This document shows, in pieces, positions 55,362 through 64,000 of a stretch of DNA of 64,000 bases. The DNA is from Chrysemys picta bellii. Taxonomy: Eukaryota > Chordata > Testudines > Emydidae. The stretch spans positions 69,763,468-69,827,467 of the forward strand of contig NC_088796.1 in the NCBI RefSeq assembly GCF_011386835.1. The letters are read 5' to 3'. Every line of letters begins with the position of its first letter. The first letter of the stretch is position 1. The position numbers were made by a program, and so were the translations under genes. A model generated the notes under the pieces. The model was given only the letters and a program-made list of their open reading frames with translations. It was not told where the DNA came from and searched no databases.

Positions 55362-55549
55362 TAGAATATCATAGAATCATAGACTATTAGGGTTGGAAGG
55401 GACCTCAGGAGGTCATCTAGTCCAACCCCCTGATCAAAGCAGGACCAACACCAAATAAATCATCCCAGCCAAGCTTTGTCAAGCCTGACCTTAAAAACCT
55501 CTAAGGAAGGAGATTCCACCACCTCCCTAGGTAACCCATTCCAGTGCTT
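55362..55549 (-). repeat. Host CR1, 3' piece
   Basis: ATCATAGAATCATAGACTAT then GGAAGGGACCTCAGGAGGTC is the CR1 3' end on the minus strand. It stops at CATTCCAGTGCTT. The expected continuation (CACCCTCCTAGTGAAA) appears at 58583 after the inserted CR1. Confidence 0.85.
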
Positions 55550-58500
55550 CATAGAATCATAGAATCATAGAATATCAGAGTTGGAAGGGACCTCAAGAGG
55601 TCATCTAGTCCAACCCCCTGCTCAAGCAGGACCAATTCCCAGCTAAATCATCCCAGCCAGGGCTTTGTCAAGCCGGGCCTTAAAAACCTCCAAGGAAGGA
55701 GACTCCACCACCTCCCTAGGTAACGCATTCCAGTGTTTCACCACCCTCCTAGTGAAATAGTTTTTCCTGATATCCAACCTGGACTTCCCCCACCGCAACT
55801 TGAGACCATTGCTCCTTGTTCTGTCATCTGCCACCACTGAGAACAGCCGAGCTCCATCCTCTTTGGAACCCCCCTTCAGGTAGTTGAAGGCTGCTATCAA
55901 ATCCCCCCTCATTCTTCTCTTCTGGAGACTAAACAATCCCAGTTCTCTCAGCCTCTCCTCATAAGTCATATGCTCCAGACCCCTAATCATTTTTGTTGCC
56001 CTCCGCTGGACTCTTTCCAATTTTTCCACATCCTTCTTGTAGTGTGGGGCCCAAAACTGGACACAGTATTCCAGATGAGGCCTCACCAATGTCGAATAAA
56101 GGGGAACGATCACGTTCCTCGATCTGCTGGCAATGCCCCTACTTATACAGCCCAAAATGCCGTTAGCCTTCTTGGCAACAAGAGCACACTGTTGACTCAT
56201 ATCCAGCTTCTCGTCCACTGTGACCCCTAGGTCCTTTTCAGCAGAACTGCTACCTAGCCATTCGGTCCCTAGTCTGTAGCAGTGCATGGGATTCTTCCGT
56301 CCTAAGTGCAGGACTCTGCACTTGTCCTTGTTGAACCTCATCAGGTTTTTTTCTGCCCAATCCTCTAATTTGTCTAGGTCCCTCTGTATCCGATCCCTAC
56401 CCTCTAGTGTATCTACCACGCCTCCAAGTTTAGTGTCATCTGCAAACTTGCTGAGAGTGCAGTCCACACCATCCTCCAGATCATTAATAAAGATATTAAA
56501 CAAAACCGGCCCCAGGACCGACCCTTGGGGCACTCCACTTGAAACCGGCTGCCAACTAGACATGGAGCCATTGATCACTACCCGTTGAGCCCGACGATCT
56601 AGCCAGCTTTCTATCCACCTTACAGTCCATTCATCCAGCCCATACTTCTTTAACTTGGTGGCAAGAATACTGTGGGAGACAGTATCAAAAGCTTTGCTAA
56701 AGTCAAGAAATAACACATCCACTGCTTTCCCCTCATCCACAGAGCCAGTTATCTCATCATAGAAGGCAATTAGGTTAGTCAGGCACGACTTCCCCTTCGT
56801 GAATCCATGCTGACTGTTCCTGATCACTTTCCTTTCCTCTAAATGTTTCATAATTGATTCCTTGAGGACCTGCTCCATAATTTTTCCAGGGACTGAGGTG
56901 AGGCTGACTGGCCTGTAGTTCCCCGGATCCTCCTTCTTCCCTTTTTTAAAGATGGGCACTACATTAGCCTTTTTCCAGTCATCTGGGACCTCCCCCGATC
57001 GCCATGAGTTTTCAAAAATAATGGCTAATGGCTCTGCAATCTCACCCGCCAACTCCTTTAGCACCCTCGGATGCAGCGCATCCGGCCCCATGGACTTGTG
57101 CACGTCCAGTTTTTCTAAATAGTCCCGAACCACTTCTTTCTCCACAGAGGGCTGGTCACCTTCTCCCCATGCTGTACTGCCCAGTGCAGCAATCTGGGAG
57201 CTGACCTTGTGCGTGAAGACAGAGGCAAAAAAATCATTGAGTACATTAGCTTTTTCCACATCCTCGGTCACTAGGTTGCCTCCCTCATTCAGTAAGGGGC
57301 CCACACTTTCCTTGATTTTCTTCTTGTTGCTAACATACCTGAAGAAACCCTTCTTGTTACTCTTAACATCTCTTGCTAACTGCAACTCCAAGTGTGATTT
57401 GGCCTTCCTGATTTCACTCCTGCACGCCTGAGCAATATTTTTATACTCCTCCCTGGTCATTTGTCCAATCTTCCACTTCTTATAAGCCTCTTTTTTGCGT
57501 TTAAGATCAGCAAGGATTTCACTGTTTAGCCAAGCTGGTCGCCTGCCATATTTACTATTCTTTCTACACATCGGGATGGTTTGTTCCTGCAACCTCAATA
57601 AGGATTCTTTAAAATACAGCCAGCTCTCCTGGACCCCTTTGCCCTTCATGTTATTCTCCCAGGGGATCCTGCCCATCTGTTCCCTGAGGGAGTCAAAGTC
57701 TGCTTTTCTGAAGTCCAGGGTCCATATTCTGCTGCTCTCCTTTCTTCCTTGTGTCAGGATCCTGAACTCGACCATCTCATGGTCACTGCCTCCCAGGTTC
57801 CCATCCACTTTTGCTTCCCCTACTAGTTCTTCCCTGTTTGTGAGCAGCAGGTCAAGAAAAGCTTTGCCCCTAGTTGGTTCCTCCAGCACTTGCACCAGGA
57901 AATTGTCCCCTACGCTTTCCAAAAATTTCCTGGATTGCCTGTGCACCGCTGTATTGCTCTCCCAGCAGATATCAGGGTGATTAAAGTCTCCCATGAGAAC
58001 CAGGGCCTGCGATCTAGCAACTTCTGCTAGTTGCCAGAAGAAAGCCTCGTCCACCTCATCCCCCTGGCCTGGTGGTCTATAGCAGACTCCAACCACGACA
58101 TCACCCTTGTTGCTCCCACTTCTCAACTTTATCCAGAGACACTCAGGTTTTTCTGCAGTATCATACCGGAGCTCTGAGCAGTCATACTCCTCTCTTACAT
58201 ACAATGCAACTCCCCCACCTTTTCTGCCCTGCCTGTCCTTCCTGAACAGTTTATATCCATCCATGACAGTACTCCAGTCATGTGAGTTATCCCACCAAGT
58301 CTCTGTTATTCCAATCACATCATAGTTCCCTGACTGTGCCAGGACTTCCAGTTCTCCCTGCTTGTTTCCCAGGCTTCTTGCATTTGTGTATAGGCACTTA
58401 AGATAACTCAATGATCGTCCCTCTTTCTCAGCATGAGACAGGAGTCCTCTCCTCTTGCGCTCTCCTGCTTGTACTTCCTCCCAGGATCCCATTTCCCCAC

Positions 58501-58575
58501 TTACCTCAGGGCTTTGGTCTCCTTCCCCCGGTGAACCTAGTTTAAAGCCCTCCTCACTAGGTTAGCCAGCCTTTC
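55550..58575 (-). mobile_element. CR1 LINE with intact ORF2
   Basis: The 3' end carries the ATTCTATGATTCTATG tail (55550-55575), followed by a 3' region, the complete 949-residue frame and about 80 bases beyond its first Met. It interrupts an older CR1. The 5' end is close to the ORF2 start, so it is probably 5'-truncated and lacks ORF1. Confidence 0.9.
55643..58492 (-). CDS. CR1 ORF2: apurinic endonuclease plus reverse transcriptase
   Basis: This 949-residue protein nicks target DNA and copies CR1 RNA onto it. The endonuclease domain shows NARSLGNK near residue 40, ITETWWD near 62, [14 protein letters not shown] near 167 and the SDHEM active-site motif near 236. The RT shows [63 protein letters not shown] and the catalytic FADDTKLGG near 680. 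The C-terminus holds [12 protein letters not shown] and [12 protein letters not shown]. No stop or frameshift is visible. The frame stays open about 20 codons upstream of the Met, so the true start could lie further out. Length is near that of full CR1 ORF2. Confidence 0.93.
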   Translation of the reverse strand: MGSWEEVQAGERKRRGLLSHAEKEGRSLSYLKCLYTNARSLGNKQGELEVLAQSGNYDVIGITETWWDNSHDWSTVMDGYKLFRKDRQGRKGGGVALYVREEYDCSELRYDTAEKPECLWIKLRSGSNKGDVVVGVCYRPPGQGDEVDEAFFWQLAEVARSQALVLMGDFNHPDICWESNTAVHRQSRKFLESVGDNFLVQVLEEPTRGKAFLDLLLTNREELVGEAKVDGNLGGSDHEMVEFRILTQGRKESSRIWTLDFRKADFDSLREQMGRIPWENNMKGKGVQESWLYFKESLLRLQEQTIPMCRKNSKYGRRPAWLNSEILADLKRKKEAYKKWKIGQMTREEYKNIAQACRSEIRKAKSHLELQLARDVKSNKKGFFRYVSNKKKIKESVGPLLNEGGNLVTEDVEKANVLNDFFASVFTHKVSSQIAALGSTAWGEGDQPSVEKEVVRDYLEKLDVHKSMGPDALHPRVLKELAGEIAEPLAIIFENSWRSGEVPDDWKKANVVPIFKKGKKEDPGNYRPVSLTSVPGKIMEQVLKESIMKHLEERKVIRNSQHGFTKGKSCLTNLIAFYDEITGSVDEGKAVDVLFLDFSKAFDTVSHSILATKLKKYGLDEWTVRWIESWLDRRAQRVVINGSMSSWQPVSSGVPQGSVLGPVLFNIFINDLEDGVDCTLSKFADDTKLGGVVDTLEGRDRIQRDLDKLEDWAEKNLMRFNKDKCRVLHLGRKNPMHCYRLGTEWLGSSSAEKDLGVTVDEKLDMSQQCALVAKKANGILGCISRGIASRSRNVIVPLYSTLVRPHLEYCVQFWAPHYKKDVEKLERVQRRATKMIRGLEHMTYEERLRELGLFSLQKRRMRGDLIAAFNYLKGGSKEDGARLFSVVADDRTRSNGLKLRWGKSRLDIRKNYFTRRVVKHWNALPREVVESPSLEVFKARLDKALAGMI

Positions 58576-58656
58576 AACACCCTCCTAGTGAAAAAGTTTT
58601 TCCTAATATCCAACCTAAACCTCCCCCACTGCAACTTGAGACCATTACTCCTTTAG
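58576..58656 (-). repeat. Host CR1, middle piece
   Basis: AACACCCTCCTAGTGAAAAA then CTAATATCCAACCTAAACCT continues the 3' piece at 55549. It ends at GACCATTACTCCTT and is picked up again at 59809. Confidence 0.8.
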
Positions 58657-59808
58657 CAAAGCTTTTGATACGGTCTCCCACAGTATTCTTGCCGCCAAGT
58701 TAAAGAAGTATGGGCTGGATGAATGGACTGTAAGGTGGATAGAAAGCTGGCTAGATTGTTGGGCTCAACGGGTAGTGATCAATGGCTCCATGTCTAGTTG
58801 GCAGCTGGTTTCAAGCGGAGTGCCCCAAGGGTCGGTCCTGGGGCCGGTTTTGTTTAATATCTTTATTAATGATCTGGAGGATGGTGTGGACTGCACTCTC
58901 AGCAAGTTTGCAGATGACACTAAACTAGGAGGCGTGGTAGATACACTAGAGGGTAGGGATCGGATACAGAGGGACCTAGACAAATTAGAGGATTGGGCCA
59001 AAAAAAACCCTGATGAGGTTCAACAAGGACAAGTGCAGAGTCCTGCACTTAGGACGGAAGGATCCCATGCACTGCTACAGACTAGGGACCGAATGGCTAG
59101 GTAGCAGTTCTGCAGAAAAGGACCTAGGGGTCACAGTGGACGAGAAGCTGGATATGAGTCAACAGTGTGTTCTTGTTGCCAAGAAGGCTAATGGCATTTT
59201 GGGCTGTATAAGTAGGGGCATTGCCAGCAGATCGAGGAACGTGATCGTTCCCCTTTATTTGACATTGGTGAGGCCTCATCTGGAATACTGTGTCCAGTTT
59301 TGGGCCCCACACTACAAGAAGGATGTGGAAAAATTGGAAAGAGTCCAGCGGAGGGCAACAAAAATGATTAGAGGTCTGGAGCACATGACTTATGAGGAGA
59401 GGCTGAGGGAACTGGGATTGTTTAGTCTCCAGAAGAGAAGAATGAGGGGGGATTTGATAGCAGCCTTCAACTACCTGAAGGGGGGTTCCAAAGAGGATGG
59501 AGCTCGGCTGTTCTCAGTGGTGGCAGATGACAGAACAAGGAGCAATGGTCTCAAGTTGCAGTGGGGGAGGTCCAGGTTGAATATTAGGAAACACTATTTC
59601 ACTAGGAGGGTGGTGAAGCACTGGAATGCGTTACCTAGGGAGGTGGTGGAGTCTCCTTCCTTGGAGATTTTTAAGGCCTGGCTTGACAAAGCCCTGGCTG
59701 GGATGATTTAGTTGGGAATTGGTCCTGCTTTGAGCAGGGGGTTGGACTAGATGACCTCTTGAGGTCCCTTCCAACCCTGATATTCTATGATTCTATGATT
59801 CTATGATT
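58657..59808 (+). mobile_element. 5'-truncated CR1 LINE, plus strand
   Basis: It starts inside RT (AGCAAAGCTTTTGATACGGT, the SKAFDTV block) and runs to a 3' end with GATTCTATGATTCTATGATT. It is very similar to the element at 55550-58575 in inverse orientation. It splits the host CR1 between ACTCCTT and CCTTGTTCTG. Confidence 0.88.
58660..59711 (+). pseudogene. CR1 RT C-terminal half
   Basis: The frame encodes [20 protein letters not shown] and FADDTKLGG, then shifts near 59000 at a run of As (GCCAAAAAAAACCC). It reopens at 59013 for 232 residues through [12 protein letters not shown] to [12 protein letters not shown]. One frameshift plus truncation makes it a pseudogene. Confidence 0.88.
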
Positions 59809-59988
59809 CCTTGTTCTGTCATCTGGTACCACTGAGAACAGTCTAGATCCATCCTCTTTGGAACCCCCTTTCAGGTAGTTGAAAGCAGCTATCACATCCC
59901 CCCTCATTCGTCTCTTCTGCAGACTAAACAATCCCAGTTCCCTCAGCCTTTCCTCATAAGTCATGTGCTCCAGCCCCCTAATCATTAG
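59809..59988 (-). repeat. Host CR1, 5' piece
   Basis: CTTGTTCTGTCATCTGGTAC to CTCCAGCCCCCTAATCATT continues the host CR1. The minus-strand frame here encodes [20 protein letters not shown], the conserved CR1 RT C-terminus. It then ends abruptly, so the host copy is 5'-truncated. Confidence 0.85.
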
Positions 59989-61014
59989 CCTGTTTGTTAA
60001 GCATACAAGGACAGATTGCGCCAATACTCCACATCTAAATTCATATACTATTCAAGGTCCAGGTTATAATCTTTAAGACCCTTAATAAATTGGGGTATCC
60101 ACTGAATGGAAATGTTGTTGCTGACTAAACCCAGGTGAAAATCTTATGAGCAAGGGACAACTCAATAGATGTCTATTGACTGTGAAAAACCTTAATGGAA
60201 GAGATGAGACATAGCCTGACATATTCAGAGCACAACAAAAAAATAGCCTTTTGGCAACAACCCAATCAATTTCTCTTGGATGGATTATGATGGAAGAATG
60301 GAGAGGGTGTGTGTGTAGGGGGGAATCTCTGAAGAAATAGTAACTGAGTCATCCATAGAGTGTGGGAGAGCAGAGTTCTTTACAGGCAAATCTAATGTAA
60401 ATAAATCCATGTTATATGGGGGTTTGCATTACCATTGCTCATGCAGTCTCTAGAACTCTAAACCCAGAACCTTCCATGAGGAATAAATTCACTTTAAGAA
60501 GTAGCCTCATGGACTGTGCTCTGACTCATCTAGTGGCTCTGAGTCCAATCTAGTGTCTTTCCAGTATGGGGAAATCTGAATTTAATCTACTCTATGAACC
60601 ATTCCCAACCTTCCTCATTAACTGTAAAGGAAAAAGCACCTAACTTCAGTGCCAAGGACCTGAGCTATTCCAGCTGACACTTGAGATAAATGGTGGAAGG
60701 TTGTTTTTCATGTAGCGCCTGGTTGTAGAGCAGATTTAGGTAATATAGAAAATGACAAAAGAAAAGAGAGCCCTAACAAGACAGCTGAAGTAATGGTAAA
60801 TTATTTAGAAAAAAAATTGCTTTTGTGCACCAGAAACAGTTTCCCGTAGCAACCTATTCCCACAGCAAGCAGTGTGTTCCTGGCAGAAGGATGCCATTTT
60901 ATATCACTTCCATGCTATACCATAAATGTTCCCATGCTGCATAATTATATAAAACCAGCACCAAATTGTAAGTGAAGTAACACAAAACATTGTTTTCATG
61001 AGTTAGTATAGACA
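59989..61014. other. Host sequence, nothing identified
   Basis: AT-rich, short frames only. Confidence 0.4.
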
Positions 61015-61022
61015 GCATACAG

Positions 61023-61331
61023 CAGGGGTAGGCAACCTATGGCACACATGCCAAAGGCGGCACGCAAGCTGATTTTCAGTGGCACTCACACTCCCTGGGT
61101 CCTGGCCACCAGTCCCGGGGGCTCTGCATTTTAATTTAATTTTAAATGAAGCTTCTTAAACATTTTAAAAGCCTTATTTACTTTACATACAACAATAGTT
61201 TAGTTATATATTATAGACTTAGAGAAAGACCTTCTAAAAAAGTTAAAATGTATGACTGGCACGCAAAACCTTAAATTAGAGTGAATAAATGAAGACTCGG
61301 CGCACCACTTCTGAAAGGTTGCCGACCCCTG
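61023..61331. mobile_element. hAT-type MITE, perfect 8-bp duplication
   Basis: The ends CAGGGGTAGGCAACC and GGTTGCCGACCCCTG are inverse with one mismatch. GCATACAG lies on both sides (61015-61022 and 61332-61339). The body is AT-rich and non-coding, 309 bp. Confidence 0.92.
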
Positions 61332-61339
61332 GCATACAG

Positions 61340-61670
61340 TATGGCCATTGTCCATACAAACTATGACATAATATGAGTTTTTCTTTATTTTTTTCTGTAA
61401 TTTTAATATTTTTATTCTGACAAACTAAACAGATTGAACTTCCTTTGAGGCTGGTAATGGAAAGGGAAGCTATTTTCATTAACTTCCCCAGAGAAGAATT
61501 TCACATGAGGGGAGAGAAGTGCCTCTAATAGTACTTTAGAGAGCACCATGTTCTCAAGCTGCAAACAAAGAGTGAAAAGCTCCCTTAACAACTGGTTGCT
61601 GCCATGAAATTGGGCTGAATGAAATTTTATGACATGCTGTATTAGTAATACTTTATGACTGAATATTGTT
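61340..61670. other. Host sequence, nothing identified
   Basis: T-rich, short frames only. Confidence 0.4.
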
Positions 61671-61677
61671 TAAAGGT

Positions 61678-61895
61678 AACAAGGAGTCTGGTGGCACCTT
61701 AAAGACTAACATTTATTTGGGCATAAGTTTTTGTGGGTAAAAACCTCACTTCTTCGGATGCATAGAGAAGAAGTGAGGTTTTTACCCACGAAAGCTTATG
61801 CCCAAATAAATCTGTTAGTCTTTAAGGTGCCACCAGACTCCTTGTTGTTTTTGTAGATACAGACTAACATGGCTACCCCCTGATACTTGACACCG
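61678..61895. mobile_element. PLE-derived palindrome
   Basis: Two arms of about 78 bases (61678-61754 and 61768-61845) are near-exact inverses around a 13-base centre. Each arm is the PLE 3' tail (AACAAGGAGTCTGGTGGCAC, GACTAAC, GCATAAG). The right side continues into the PLE 5' terminus (GATACAGACTAACATGGCTA). It matches paired inverted pseudo-LTRs without the coding part. Confidence 0.85.
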
Positions 61896-64000
61896 TTTAA
61901 AGGTACATTCTCTCGGACCATCTTTCAAAGACATGGTGCCTGGAAGAGAATCTTTGCATTCAAGGCAGAGCCATCCAGACAGAAGTGCATTTGAAATGCA
62001 GACTTGCTCATGATGAAAGTCTTGTCTCATTTCAAGACAAGACAAGGGCATCATATTGGGGGATTGCACCAGAGTGCAGCTTTGGAGCGTCCCTTAGAGC
62101 TTGAGGCTGCATCATGTGGACAAATGTTGAATGGACACAATACCATGGTATCTGGGAGAGAATTCAATGACACCTACTGGATGGATTTGTTTGTACATAT
62201 GGAGTTTAATTTTTTATTCTTTAATATTTGAATTGTGACTCCAGCTTGCCTAAAACTGAGAACTTCCATGCTCAGTTCATGTCTTATACCATTCTGGGGC
62301 ACATGCAGACCTGAACTATGTAAATGCTAATTACCTTAAAGAGGTCTATTTGCTGAGGGTGACCAAGCCAGCTCTAATCAGTATTTAGATTCACCCAGGA
62401 AAGAAATGTTTCCTATCTCAGGAAGTTTATTAAACATATATTTAGTCATTGAATTTGCTCTGGTTTACCTGGGGCTTGGCAATGGATATCCCTTAATGTG
62501 AGAAATAGTCCCTAATTGCTCCCAACCCTCCTCACCATTGGAAACCTTGTCAGAACAGGTATCAGTTACCATCTTGACTGAATTTATTTCCTGAAACTAA
62601 TTTGATTCCTACCCCCCCCCCAAAACATTAATGGTTTAAGTTAAGGTTGACTAAGTGTAACACCAACCCACACAATCCTGAAAAACAAGGAAATATCCAA
62701 TTAAGGAATCCATATTCAACCTACACATTAACCAGTTGTGCTACTCACAGACTCTGGTTAAAATTTTCAAAAGTGCCTAAGTCCAATGCTTAGGCTCCTA
62801 AAGGTTTAGGTGGTTTTGAAAATGGGATTTAGGCTCTTAAGTCCCGTACGTATTTTTAGAAAATTTTACCCCCTGTGTCTTCATCGCAAAATCCCTTTCA
62901 CTTCCAGCTCTGCCTGGGGGAGGCTCAGGACATGCCCAAGAGGAAGAGGGTAGATATAGGGGTGCAAAGGGACATTTCAAGGAGTGGACAATAATGGAAG
63001 AGTACGACTGGGGGCATGGATAATGTACATGAATGATGCCATTGCCTCCCCATATCCATTTTCTTTCTTGTCCCCGACCCCCGCTCACTCCTCAACTGAA
63101 GTCCCTTCCTGAAGCTCCTCCCGTCACCTCTTGGTCACCCCTTGCTCTTCACATTGCTGTAGCTGCTATACAGGTGAACCAACACAGCAGCACTGAAGCC
63201 AGTTTCTTCCCTTGGCACCAAAACAGTCCTTCTTCCCTGCTGGCCAGCCTACTTCTCTGACTCTAGCATGTTCTCTGTTCTTGAGCACAGCTATAGTTAG
63301 GAAGGTGAGCAGTCAGTGTTAGAGAAGAGAAATAGTCAATGGGGCTGAGGGCTTCCAGTGGCAAATTGTGGTGGAACCTATCTGTACTTTTAGTGAAAAA
63401 ATCTTAGAAATTCTCTGAATGGCAGCCTAATTTTTTAAAGGGATTTGTAGTACTCAAAGAGAGGCTAGGCTACTTTCTTGGCAAAGTATAAGATTTGTGT
63501 CCCTGGTAGTTTTCTCTAAATTGTTTGCCATACAAAGATGACAGTCCTTGCAAAATGTCTGAAAAGATGATTATCTGAAAACTGTTATACATTTTTCTAA
63601 GTACTCATCTCCATGGCCAAAATATACTTGTATCTTCACAGACCCTTTATAGAGCAGTTTCCACTTTTTGATTTTTGTAAAGAAAATATCAGTTGTAGCT
63701 ACCCCCTATCTTTAAGGTCATCCAAGGCAAAAGCCTGGCCCAATCTTAGTTGATGCCCCGGATGTGCCTCTATGAAAGTGCTAGAAATCCTGGAGACCAA
63801 TTGTCTCCATGTGCTGGGGAAAAAAAGAAAGAGCAGAGTTATCCACACAATGTCCAAAAAAACAGGGTTGCAAACCACACTGTCCTCTTTTTCTTTCCCC
63901 AGAAAGCACTCAAAACTAGAACTATTCCTTTGAAAATTTTCTGCAAACTGTTTTGATCAAAAAGCAACTCATTTTGGTTGAAATTTTCTGGTTTTTCAAT
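61896..64000. other. Host sequence, no supported gene
   Basis: Frames of up to about 84 residues without domains. A C-tract lies near 62614-62622. No named repeat. Confidence 0.35.

Noticed and set aside
56286..57980. Several 70-160 residue plus-strand frames
   Set aside because: They are the antisense of the CR1 endonuclease/RT frame and share its codon phase patterns.

Overview
The window looks like nuclear DNA from a vertebrate, most probably a turtle. The reasons are the dominance of CR1 LINEs with ATTCTATGA-type tails, a full-length Penelope-like element (PLE), a DIRS-type tyrosine-recombinase retrotransposon, an old L2 LINE, several hAT-type MITEs and two young endogenous retroviruses, all in AT-rich, non-coding host sequence. 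The species call is inference from repeat content. I found no confident host gene, no tRNA or rRNA gene, no CRISPR array and no bacterial features. Almost every convincing reading frame belongs to a transposable element.

Layout. 1-4200: host sequence with an LTR-like repeat carrying a GC-rich 46-bp tandem repeat, and a MITE. 4200-8650: a degraded minus-strand gag-like region with zinc-knuckle remnants, split by a complete PLE (4748-7754) that has an intact 872-residue reverse transcriptase/GIY-YIG frame and an 11-bp target duplication. 8874-14030: ERV-1 (minus strand), with LTRs differing at one base in 385, lacking gag and most of pol, and flanked by an 80-bp rather than a short duplication. 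14100-28480: mostly unannotated host DNA with MITEs. 28488-34477: ERV-2 (plus strand), gammaretrovirus-like with a tRNA-Lys1,2-type primer site. Its pol is interrupted by a block from the ERV-1 family and its env by a PLE tail. 35440-37720: L2 fragments. 39230-42480: old CR1 sequence with a hAT MITE that itself contains another MITE. 43368-44510: a PLE fragment with a hAT MITE inside. 46140-46420: a tRNA-derived SINE-like repeat. 50866-54650: a degraded DIRS element (gag, RT, RNase H, tyrosine recombinase) with a MITE in it. 55362-59988: a CR1 split by two later CR1 insertions, one with an intact 949-residue endonuclease/RT frame. 61023-61331: a hAT MITE with a perfect 8-bp duplication. 61678-61845: a large PLE-derived palindrome.

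The genes do not form a pathway. What works together here is a community of mobile elements: PLE and CR1 frames that look able to act, and non-autonomous ERVs and MITEs that must have used enzymes supplied by others. The nesting order gives a relative history: PLE and CR1 activity is recent, and part of it is later than the young ERV-2 insertion.
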